Assembly: GCF_016863255.1 (NCBI RefSeq)
Contig: NZ_BOON01000045.1
Location: forward strand, 1-64,000
Length of the DNA stretch: 64,000 bases
Reading direction: 5' to 3'
Source of the DNA: Planosporangium mesophilum
Lineage (GTDB): Bacteria; Actinomycetota; Actinomycetes; Mycobacteriales; Micromonosporaceae
The notes under the pieces were generated by a model, which saw nothing but the letters and a program-made list of their open reading frames with translations, had not been told where the DNA came from and did not search any database. The position numbers were made by a program, and so were the translations under genes. This document shows positions 1-8,700 of the stretch, piece by piece (position 1 is the stretch's first letter; each line of letters opens with the position of its first letter).

Positions 1-146
1 AGCAGTCGGTACCCGCCAAAGGCGGCGGCCACGATAGCCAGCGCGGCCACCGCAGCGGCAACCGCCCACAGCAGACCGCGCCCCCTCGGCCGCCGCTCGG
101 GGCGGTCATCGACGTAGTGGCTGCGGTAGGAGTTCTGAGTACTCAT
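1..146 (-). CDS. membrane or secreted protein, N-terminal fragment
   Basis: The gene runs off the left edge; only the first 48 residues are visible. It starts at an ATG at 146 with MSTQNSYRSHYVDD, a short Arg/Pro-rich cytosolic stretch (RPERRPRGRG), then a hydrophobic Ala/Val segment of about 22 residues that should be a membrane anchor or uncleaved signal. This topology is typical of small actinobacterial anchored proteins, but no family can be assigned from this much sequence. It is divergent from the small gene at 298. Confidence 0.6.
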   Translation of the reverse strand, partial: MSTQNSYRSHYVDDRPERRPRGRGLLWAVAAAVAALAIVAAAFGGYRL

Positions 147-297
147 GGCTGCCTGTGCGCTCCTCGATCGGGGGCGGATCGCCTTACGCTCGGCCGCCAA
201 CCTACTGGTCCGAACGAGGGGAGACATCCACCGAACCGTCGGAGCGCATCGATATCCAACCGACACGGACCCCCCGTCAGAACCGTCCGGTAATCGT

Positions 298-516
298 GTG
301 AGAACACTGCGTCGCACTCGGCGGCTGCTGGCCGCGTACGGGGGAAACGCCGCGGGCATCGCGGGCACGGCCTGCCTGGTGATGACCTTCCTACTGGCAA
401 CCGCGCACGCCGACGTCCCGAGCACGGCTGTCCCGAGCACGGCTGTCCCGGGCACCGCGGTCCCGCACCGCGACGACGAGGTGGCGCACGGCTCCCCCGA
501 CGATCAGCCCCACTGA
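298..516 (+). CDS. small secreted peptide with PSTAV repeats
   Basis: A 72-residue ORF from a GTG at 298. It has a basic N-terminus (RTLRRTRR), a hydrophobic core (GIAGTACLVMTFLLATAHA) that looks like a cleavable signal peptide ending at A-H-A, then three pentapeptide repeats PSTAV, PSTAV, PGTAV and an acidic/His tail. The frame stays open upstream to 145, but the residues before 298 look non-coding. The last codons overlap the end of the convergent lipase gene by 13 bp. Function unknown; the signal-plus-repeat design is the main reason to believe it is a gene. Confidence 0.45.
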   Translation: MRTLRRTRRLLAAYGGNAAGIAGTACLVMTFLLATAHADVPSTAVPSTAVPGTAVPHRDDEVAHGSPDDQPH

Positions 517-2102
517 CTCACGGTCATCCGGAGCCGCGCATGGTCACCGAACAGATAGCGGCCGGAGGGCGGCAGCGGCACCGAGGCGATCAGCGTCCCG
601 CCGTCCTCGCTGAACTTCAGCGGCTCGGCGCTGATCGGGTCGGTCGCCGCGATCGTCTGCCGGACGTCGGAGTTCCAGGCGGCCCAGGTCCCGACCGAGG
701 CGTCCGGGGCGGCGTCATCGGTACCGACGTCGGCGATCAGCGTGTCCTCCCACTCGGGGATCTGCTCCAGGTGGTCGCCCCACAGGAACGTGTCGTGGTG
801 CTCCTGGAGACGGAGTACGCGCAGCCCCAGCGCGTACCGGGCACGGCGGGAACCGGTCGTCCCGGTCGTGACGCCTGCCCGCGCCGGATCCAGCAGGAAC
901 GCCGTGATGAGCGGTACCGGGGTGTCCGGGGTGTCGCTGTGCCTGACCACCTCCCGGTCGAGTTGGACCGGGCAGTAGTGCGCCGCGCTCTGCTCGTGCA
1001 TGAGGATCGGCAGCCCTCGTACGGACAGCCGCACCTCCGCCTGCCACGTCGAGTTCTCGGCGTCGGGGTCGCGTGGCAGCGAGAAGTCGCACAGGTCGAT
1101 CCTGACCTGGTACCGGCCGAACAGGAACCGCCGCAGGTTCTGGTATCCCTCCTCCGAGTTGACCTCGCCGTACCGGCCCGAGTGGCTGCGGTGGACGAAG
1201 GCGCGGTGGGCGCCGCGCACGTACGCGTTGTCGATCTGAACCAGGCCGTCGCTGCGCGCGCCCACCACCTTCGCCGACAGCCCGAACCCCGCGCCGTAGT
1301 CGCCGGGGTCGGTGCCGATCAGGCAGAACACCCGCCCCGGCGGGAAGCCGACGAGGTCCCTGGGGTCCCAGCCGTCGGGCGGGCCGCCGTTGCTCTCGCC
1401 GGGGGTGAGGTACGTGTACATCACCGGAGGGCTGAAGATGTCGGCCCCGTTCGGGCCGAAGACCTCCATCGCCCAGTCCAGCAGGCCGCCGCCGGCCTGG
1501 AAGGAGATGCCGCCGTGCGGCGTGCCGTAGGTGAACAGCTTGTCGACGATGCTCGCGGCGTAATTTTCCGGCGTCGCGTCTTCCGGCGTCGCAGCCGGGT
1601 TGCCGGGGTCCCGCTCGGCCGGGGCGGCGGCCGGGCACGCTCGCTGGAGCATCGACCGACACAGCAGGCCGCCCATCGAGTGCGCGACGAGGTTGACCCG
1701 CGGCGCGCCGGTCTTGCGGCGCACCAGGTTGACGAAGTCGAGCAGCTGCGTGGCGGCCTTCTCGAGGTCGAACGCGACCGGGACCTGCCCGAACGTGGTC
1801 GCCGACCGGTCGTAGAAGCGGTAGATCCAGATGGTGGCGGGGCCGACGTCGCCCCCGCCGTCGGCGCACGCCTCCAGGAAGGCCTGCTGTCCACCGCGTA
1901 CGAAGAGCTGGTAGCCCTCGTCGAGCATGAGGCGGAGCAGGGGACTCTCGAACTGGTAGTAGCGGGGGACCCCGTCGCCGTCGACGCGCACATGGGTGGA
2001 GCCGCCGTTGAAGCCGTAGAACGGGTCGTCGACCTGCGCGTCGATGCCCGACGTCCCGCCGGCGTAGCCCCGGACGTAGATGATGGGAAGTCTGTTGCCC
2101 AT
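504..2102 (-). CDS. PGAP1-like alpha/beta hydrolase (lipase/esterase)
   Basis: A 532-residue protein with the start of an esterase fold (PIIYVRGYAGG, residues 6-16) and a nucleophile elbow NLVAHSMGGLL with Ser142, as in PGAP1-like and triacylglycerol lipases. His residues in a VHRSHSGRYG motif near residue 305 are candidates for the catalytic base. Residues 335-532 form a separate beta-rich domain I do not recognise. No signal peptide is visible, so it is probably cytosolic or an effector moved by another route. Substrate unknown. It is divergent from the 287-aa protein at 2286 and lies in the same neighbourhood as a STAND ATPase, which makes a conflict or toxin role possible but unproven. 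Confidence 0.8.
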   Translation of the reverse strand: MGNRLPIIYVRGYAGGTSGIDAQVDDPFYGFNGGSTHVRVDGDGVPRYYQFESPLLRLMLDEGYQLFVRGGQQAFLEACADGGGDVGPATIWIYRFYDRSATTFGQVPVAFDLEKAATQLLDFVNLVRRKTGAPRVNLVAHSMGGLLCRSMLQRACPAAAPAERDPGNPAATPEDATPENYAASIVDKLFTYGTPHGGISFQAGGGLLDWAMEVFGPNGADIFSPPVMYTYLTPGESNGGPPDGWDPRDLVGFPPGRVFCLIGTDPGDYGAGFGLSAKVVGARSDGLVQIDNAYVRGAHRAFVHRSHSGRYGEVNSEEGYQNLRRFLFGRYQVRIDLCDFSLPRDPDAENSTWQAEVRLSVRGLPILMHEQSAAHYCPVQLDREVVRHSDTPDTPVPLITAFLLDPARAGVTTGTTGSRRARYALGLRVLRLQEHHDTFLWGDHLEQIPEWEDTLIADVGTDDAAPDASVGTWAAWNSDVRQTIAATDPISAEPLKFSEDGGTLIASVPLPPSGRYLFGDHARLRMTVSQWG

Positions 2103-2285
2103 GTCGGCCCCCAGCGACTCAAGCCCTCAGCGACGTGGATCCCTGGGAGTGAGCCTGCTACGGACGGTGTGCGGTGGTGCCGAAGTGTCGTTGACCCGTC
2201 AGCGAGCGCCTCCGACGCCGCAGACCGGGCGACACTCCCATGGACCGGCGGTGTTCACTCCCCGACTTCCGGACGGGCGGTCGCG

Positions 2286-3149
2286 ATGAGCCATCCTCAC
2301 CAGCAACCTCAGCAACCGGCGGCGCCTCCGGCGTTACGGGAGCCGGCACTGGCGCCGCAGCCGACGCACGCCGAGGCACGACTCTCCGAGCAGAGCGCCA
2401 GGGTGCTCCCCGAGGCGGCGTTGGTCCGAACGGACCACGTCCTCGCGGAGGTGCCGCGGGAGCCCGAGGCGGCATTCACGGTATTGGTGACGATGACCGA
2501 CTCCAGGCCGGGTCTGATACGCGATATCACCCAGCCGACCGACACCGCGCCCGGGTTCGTGAAGATCTCCTCGCAGCCCGTGGAGATCGAGGCTACGCTC
2601 GATGTCAAGGTCCCCGGGGACGAGATCGGCAAGTGGCAGGTCGGGTTCATCCAGACCGTCACGTTCCAGCGTGAACTATGGATAAGGGCCACTTCCGGCA
2701 TATACCTCTGCTTCGCCCATGACCTGAAACCGACGCGAGACGCGGGTGAGGGCACAGAAGCGCCCTGGTACGACCCCATGTCCGTGAGAACCGTGACCAG
2801 CAAATCGGATCGGTTGACGGTGAGGATGTTCGATCAGCCGGCCTTCGAGGTGCGCCCCGCCAAAGGAACCCGGTTCGAAGACTTCCGTGGTAAGGACACG
2901 TACAAGACGTGGCTCATCGCCAAGAAGTTGGGCGCGTCCCTGTCACAGATCAGGTTTCTCTGGTGCTGGATCTGGAAGATCGACTGGGGCGGCGCGACGC
3001 GGGAGGGAATGGGCGTTGAGCAGATCGAGGACAGGCCCGGCGACTCCGGGGCCGAGGCGGTGCTGAGCGGTCGCGTGGCGCCGGCCGGGGAAGAGGAGAC
3101 AGACTTCGGCCCGTACGACCAACCCCGGTTCCCGCCCGCGTCCGGCTGA
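2286..3149 (+). CDS. hypothetical protein, 287 aa
   Basis: The open frame extends upstream to 540, but that part is the shadow of the lipase gene; the real start is the ATG at 2286 (MSHPHQQPQQP). Residues 1-60 are Pro/Gln/Ala-rich and probably disordered. Residues 60-250 form a folded domain with beta-like strands and conserved-looking aromatic motifs (KWQVGFIQTVTF, EAPWYDPMSV). The C-terminus is acidic and Pro-rich. No catalytic motif or membrane segment is visible and I do not recognise the family. It is convergent with the 713-aa gene and shares a terminator with it. Confidence 0.75.
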   Translation: MSHPHQQPQQPAAPPALREPALAPQPTHAEARLSEQSARVLPEAALVRTDHVLAEVPREPEAAFTVLVTMTDSRPGLIRDITQPTDTAPGFVKISSQPVEIEATLDVKVPGDEIGKWQVGFIQTVTFQRELWIRATSGIYLCFAHDLKPTRDAGEGTEAPWYDPMSVRTVTSKSDRLTVRMFDQPAFEVRPAKGTRFEDFRGKDTYKTWLIAKKLGASLSQIRFLWCWIWKIDWGGATREGMGVEQIEDRPGDSGAEAVLSGRVAPAGEEETDFGPYDQPRFPPASG

Positions 3150-3171
3150 CCGGTGGCCGCCGGTCAGCCGG
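3142..3171. terminator. bidirectional hairpin terminator
   Basis: A perfect 12-bp inverted repeat, CCGGCTGACCGG at 3142-3153 and its complement at 3160-3171, with a 6-nt loop. It overlaps the stop codon of the gene ending at 3149 and ends 6 bp before the stop of the convergent gene at 3178, so it can terminate both. There is no T-tract, as is common in actinomycetes. Confidence 0.7.
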
Positions 3172-3177
3172 CACTGT

Positions 3178-5319
3178 TCACGCGGTGGCCGAGGTCGGCC
3201 TGGAACCGTCGGCAGTCTGACCGATGACGGCCTGATCGACCTGGTTGACGATCTGGGGCGGCGGGAACAGCTGCCGGTACAGGGCGGCGCGGACGGTGTC
3301 ACCCGACTCGACGATCTGGGTGGCCAACTCCAGCCGGTCGACCTCGGCCTGGTGACGGTCGTTCTCGATCCGGCGGGCCCGCACCGACTCCGCCTGCAGG
3401 CCGATGGAGTAGTCGTCCAGGCCGTTACCCAGGCCGAGGAAGCTGTCGACGACGACGCCGTCGGTACGCATGACGTGGGAGTCGGCCGCGAGGATGATGC
3501 CCGGCACGTACACCACGGGCCCGTCGGAGCCGGTCTGGTAGCCCGACACCGTATCGGGGTTGACCCGCAGGTACGTGATGGAGTCGCTCTTGGCCTCGCC
3601 GGTGAGGGTGACGGTCTGGACGAAGTCGGGGTGGACCTCGCCGCGATAGTCGGTGATGCTGTCCAGCTCGGCGGTGATCGCGGCGCGGACCTCGTCCTGG
3701 TGGTCCGCCACGATGTAGGTGTCCAGGAGCTCCTGGAGGTGGGGCAGCGGCACCTCCAGCCGGGACTCGCGATAGCCGTTGAAGAAGGCCACCCGGACGT
3801 CGACCAGGTGTAGCAGACTGACGAACTCCTGGTTCATCTGCCGGAACACGAAGTTGAGGGTACGGCTGACGTTGATGTTCTCCAGGTCCCGCTCGACCGC
3901 CTGCTCCTCGCCGGTCTCCAGCTTGACGTCGAGGCTGGTGTCGACCTCCACATCGCGCCGCGAGGAGGCGCGGGCGGCGTTGTGCGCCACCGAGTTGGAG
4001 ACGTTCTTGGCGAACTCCTCGCGCGCGGCGTTCGAGACGCCCTTGACCCCGCCGCTGGCCTTGACGCTGGCGCTGCCCCAGCCCCAGCTACCCTTCGCCT
4101 CGGCCGAGACGTCGGCCTGGTACTCGAAGCTCTTGTTGGTGTTGTCCTGGCGGGTCTGCTCGGCCAACACGGTGCGCTCAAACTCGCTCTCGGTGTCGTC
4201 GCTGGTGGAGTCGACGATCGAGGTGGACCGCTGGATGCTCTCCGTGCTGCGCTTGTAGGTGTTGAGCCGGATGCGGCTCCGCTCGCCGGGGAGCAGCGAG
4301 AAGGTCTTGATGGTACGGCCGGCGCCGTAGCGGGCCGGGAACGACGACAGCCGGTAGTACTCCACGAGCAGCAGGGTCGGCACGGCGCGGGCGGGGGCCG
4401 GGATGAACCGGAAGATGCACCGCCCGCTGATGTCCCGGTAGATAGTCAACTGGTTGCCGGCATTGAGTTGGGCGTAGACGGTGGCGACGTCGAGGCCGGC
4501 CAGCGCCTCCATGACGCAGGCGCGGCTGAAGGTCTCGTTGCCGGCCTGCACGTTCGGGAACACCTCTGGGTCGAAGTAGCCGGTCTGCTGCGCGATGTTG
4601 AACGCGTCGGTCACCGTATCCCTGGTCAACTCGGTTGACAGCGTCCGATTGGGGGTCGCGTCGCCCCGGATCGGCTCGGGGCTGCCGTAGATGTCGCTCG
4701 GGCCGGACACGATCGATGTCGCCGGCCGCGAGCCCGGCCCGGGCTGCGTGGGGGCCGGCGTGACCATCGCCTTGCGCTCCGCGGGCGTCGCCTTGCGCTC
4801 CGCGGGCGTCGTGGGTGACGGCGGGATGAAGTAGGTGTCCGGGAAGTCCAGTTCGATCACGTGCCGTCCGCGGTAGCTGGTCGGCTCGGGTACGTCGTAG
4901 CTGAGCACCACCGGCGAACCGTGCGGGTCCAACTCGATCAGCGGCCGGGCCGGGCCGGCCACCTCCACGGTGCGCGCCGACCAGACAAAGTGGAGGTCGC
5001 GCTGGTTCAACGCCGTGGCCAGATCGTCGGCGAACACCAACGGGACCACGATGTCGTCGAGCCCGCTGTCGGCGTAGTTCAGCCGCGCCGACAGCGACTT
5101 GCCGGCGAACCGGTCGAAGGGGATCGGCTTCGACCGCGTCGTACCGCCGGTGGTGGCCATCCGAATGACCTTGCCACCCCGCTCGTTGTACAGGTCGCAG
5201 ATGAAGCGACGCGGATCGCCTGCGATGGCCGTCACGGCGAGCCGGAACGTGTTGTCGGGAAGCGAGTCATCCGGCTCGATCAAATAACTGACGTACAACG
5301 TCTGCTCGGGCGTGGGCAT
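3178..5319 (-). CDS. large hypothetical protein, 713 aa
   Basis: The start is the ATG at 5319, preceded by CGGAGG; upstream in-frame codons to 5520 look non-coding. Residues 1-150 look like a beta-rich domain, followed by a Pro/Thr/Ala linker with an in-frame duplication (TPAERKA twice). The centre holds a Ser/Thr/Gln-rich helical stretch (STESIQRSTSIVDSTSDDTE) and then an alternating Gly/Ser/Trp/Ala stretch (AKGSWGWGSASVKASGG), followed by more coiled helices with many charged residues. No signal peptide or ordinary membrane helix is visible. Function and family unrecognised; the amphipathic Gly/Ser/Trp segment resembles those in pore-forming proteins only in composition. Confidence 0.75.
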   Translation of the reverse strand: MPTPEQTLYVSYLIEPDDSLPDNTFRLAVTAIAGDPRRFICDLYNERGGKVIRMATTGGTTRSKPIPFDRFAGKSLSARLNYADSGLDDIVVPLVFADDLATALNQRDLHFVWSARTVEVAGPARPLIELDPHGSPVVLSYDVPEPTSYRGRHVIELDFPDTYFIPPSPTTPAERKATPAERKAMVTPAPTQPGPGSRPATSIVSGPSDIYGSPEPIRGDATPNRTLSTELTRDTVTDAFNIAQQTGYFDPEVFPNVQAGNETFSRACVMEALAGLDVATVYAQLNAGNQLTIYRDISGRCIFRFIPAPARAVPTLLLVEYYRLSSFPARYGAGRTIKTFSLLPGERSRIRLNTYKRSTESIQRSTSIVDSTSDDTESEFERTVLAEQTRQDNTNKSFEYQADVSAEAKGSWGWGSASVKASGGVKGVSNAAREEFAKNVSNSVAHNAARASSRRDVEVDTSLDVKLETGEEQAVERDLENINVSRTLNFVFRQMNQEFVSLLHLVDVRVAFFNGYRESRLEVPLPHLQELLDTYIVADHQDEVRAAITAELDSITDYRGEVHPDFVQTVTLTGEAKSDSITYLRVNPDTVSGYQTGSDGPVVYVPGIILAADSHVMRTDGVVVDSFLGLGNGLDDYSIGLQAESVRARRIENDRHQAEVDRLELATQIVESGDTVRAALYRQLFPPPQIVNQVDQAVIGQTADGSRPTSATA

Positions 5320-5735
5320 GGCGACCTCCGGGCGGTACGGGGCGCCGCGACCCTCCGCGGCGCCACCTGATCCCCCGTCGCTGCCACTATCGGCCCGGGC
5401 CGGTACCAGCGACCGCCCCTGTCCCCTATCCGACACAGCGCTCGGGGCCGTGTCGGGATCCGGTCCCTCCCGGATGAGCCGCCCCCGTTGTGTATCGCAG
5501 CCATCCGGGTCGACCGTCACCGACCCAGCCCCGTCGTGACGCGCCGGTTGTGCCGCGCGCCGGCTTGTGTCCCTTATGTAGGTTCACGAACAACGATGGG
5601 AAGCATGACTGCCGCGGAAGCGCGGAGCCAGGTGCGGCGCCCTCCCGGTCCGCATCGTCGCTGGTCAGTCGATCACGGTAGGTTTCCGGTCCGGAGCCGG
5701 AACGCTTGGGAACCAAGACCTTGAGAATTGGGGAC
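5320..5735. other. divergent intergenic region, 416 bp
   Basis: This lies between the 713-aa gene (minus) and the STAND gene (plus) and must hold both promoters. I see no near-consensus sigma-70 pair. A short palindrome GTTC-AC-GAAC at 5582-5591 is the only candidate operator. Short ORFs here have no ribosome-binding site or recognisable domain. Confidence 0.4.
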
Positions 5736-8700
5736 ATGGACGCGGGCATCGACGAGGCAGGTCCGGATCGGGATCCCCGCGCCGCGTTCGCGGAGCGGTT
5801 CGCGTTGCTGTACGCGCAGGCCGGCAACCCGACCCTGGACCGGGTGGCCACGTCGGTCGCACGGGCCCGCCGGCTGGACGAACGGGGGCGGCCGACGCGG
5901 GTGTCGACCCAACGGGTCAGCGACTGGCGCCGGGGCAGGAACGTGCCCGCCCGGTTCGCCCCACTGGCCGCCGTCCTGGAGGTCCTCATCGGGGAGGCCC
6001 GGAAGACCCGGCCGCAGCCGGCCGTGGAGGGCCTGTACAGCCTGGACGCCTGGCGATCGCGGTGGGAGGAGGCGCTTGCCAGCCCCGCGACCGTGGCACC
6101 GGACGGTGGCGCCGAGCGGGACTCACCGCCACCGTCCCGCCAACCCCAGCCGGGCGTGTGCCCGTACCGAGGGCTGTCGGCGTTCAGGCAGGAGGACACC
6201 GCCTGGTTCTTCGGCCGTCAACGCAGTACGGCCGCGCTGGTGGCGCGGCTCGCCGACGCCCTCGCGACCGGCGGGATCGTCATGCTGGTGGGGCCCTCGG
6301 GGGCCGGCAAGTCCTCCCTGATGAAGGCGGGCCTGGCGCCCGCCCTGGCGCGGGGGGCGCTCGCGGGGCCGGGGTCGGCCGACTGGCCGATCGTCATGAT
6401 GACCCCCGGCACCGACCCGCTCAAGGAACTGGGCCGCCAGATTCCGGAGCTGACGGAGGTCCTCGAGAACGGCCCGGATGCCCAGAACGGCTCGGATGCC
6501 GAGAACGGCCCGGAGGGCCCCGAGAACGGCCCGGAGACGGCCGGCGTCCGGACCGCGTTCGCCGCCCATGCCGAGCGCAGGGCCGGTGCCGGCGCCCGGA
6601 CGGTCCTGCTCGTGGACCAGTTCGAGGAGTCCTTCACCCTCTGCGAGGACCCCGACCGGCTCCGGAGGTTCATCCACGCCCTCGACGCCGCGTGCACCCC
6701 GGCGCCGGGCGGGACGGCGCCCGGCCTGGTGGTCCTGGGTATCCGCGCGGACTTCTACGGCCGCTGCCTGGACCATCCGGAACTGGAACAGGCCCTGCAG
6801 CACAGGCAGATGGTGCTGGGGCCGATGACCGCCGGCGAGCTGCGGGAAGCGGTTGTCGGCCCGGCGAAGGCGGCCGGCCTGCAACTGGAGACCGGCCTGG
6901 CGGACCTGATCCTGCGTGACCTGGGTGTCACTGGCGGGCGCGGGCGGGGCACCGACGGCCGGGGAGCGTACGACGCCGGGGCGCTGCCGCTGCTGTCGCA
7001 CTCCCTGCTGGCCACCTGGCAGCGCCGGCGAGGCGGCAAGCTCACGATCGCCGGTTACCGGGCCGCCGGCGGGATCCAGGGCGCCGTGGCGACGACGGCC
7101 GAGCGCGCGTGGTCCGAGCTGTGCGCGGCCGGGCAGACGGCGGCACGCACGATGCTGCTGGGGCTGGTACGCGTCGGCAACGACACGCAGGACACCCGCC
7201 GGCGGGCCAGCCGGGACGAGCTCGTGGAGCGGGCGGAGGACCCTACGGCCGCCGCGGACGCGCTCGAGGTACTGGCCAAGGCGCGGCTGGTGACGCTGGA
7301 CGCGGGTTCCGTCGAGATCACCCACGAGGCGCTGCTGCAGGCCTGGCCCCGCCTGCGCGCCTGGATCGACGCCGACCGAACCGGCAGCCTGGTACGGCAG
7401 CGGCTGGAGGAGGACGCCTCGGCCTGGGCCGACGAAGGACGGGACTCCTCGCTGCTGTACCGGGGCGCCCGGCTGGAGACGGCCCAGCACTGGGCGCAGA
7501 GGGCCGGCGGGGCGGGGCTGAGCGCGGCGGGCCGGGACTTCCTGGCCGTGTCGGCGGGGTACCGGCGGCGCAGCACCTGGATGAGGCGGGCCGCCGTCGC
7601 CGCCGTGGTGGCGTTCGCGTTGATCGCGGCCGCGGCGGCGACCGTGGCCTTCCGGCAGCGCGACGACGCCGTGTTCGAGCAGCTCGCGGCCCAGGCCGAC
7701 CACATGCGCCAGACCGACCCGTCGCTGTCCGCGCAGCTGGATCTCGTGGCCCACCGGATGCGGCCGGACGACGGGGGCACCCGGGCCCGGTTGCTGTCGA
7801 CGCAGAACGTACCGCTGGCCACACCGCTGGCCGGGCACACCGGCGCGGTGTACCTGACCTCGTTCAGCCCCGACGGTCGTACCCTCGCGACCGCGAGCTT
7901 CGACCGGACCGTCCGGCTCTGGGACGTACGCGACCGTGGCCGGCCGGCGCCGCTGGGCCGGCCGCTGACCGGCCACGGGAGCTGGGTGACCTCGGCGGTG
8001 TTCAGCCCGGACGGGCGGACGCTCGCCACCGCCGGCGACGACGCGACGGTACGGCTGTGGAACGTGACCGACCGCGATCGCCCGGTACCGCTGGGGTCAC
8101 CTCTGGTCGTCGGCAACGGCACCATCTACCTGGTGGCGTTCAGCCCCGACGGCCGTACCCTCGCCACCGCCAACGCCGACCACACCGCGCGGCTGTGGGA
8201 CGTGACCGATCCGGCCCGACCGGCGCCGCTCGGCCACCCGCTCGCCGGGCACGACGCGGCGGTACGCGCGGTGGCGTTCAGCCCGGACGGCCGTACCCTC
8301 GCCACCGGCAGCGACGACAAGACGGTCCGGCTGTGGAACGTGACCCAGCCGGGACGGCCCACCATCCTCGGCCAGCCGCTCGCCGGACACGCGAACACGG
8401 TCCATTCGCTGGCGTTCAGCCCCGACGGGCACGTCCTCGCCAGCGGCAGCGAGGACAAGACCACGCGGCTGTGGGACGTGACCGACCCGGCCCACCCGAC
8501 CCCGACCGGCATGCGCCTCACCGGGCACGACGGGCCGGTCTGGTCGATCGCGTTCAGCCCCGACGGCCGCATGCTCGCCTCGGGGAGCGCCGACGGTACG
8601 GCTCGCCTGTGGACGGTGTCCGACCCGGCCCGTGCCGAACCCCTCGGCCAGCCCCTCGCCGCCCGTACCGGCATCGTGTACGCGGTCGCGTTCAGCCCCG

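Noticed and set aside
540-2285. Long plus-strand open frame ahead of the 287-aa gene
   Set aside because: It is the antisense shadow of the lipase gene, with Arg/Val-rich content and no domain; the real start is ATG 2286.
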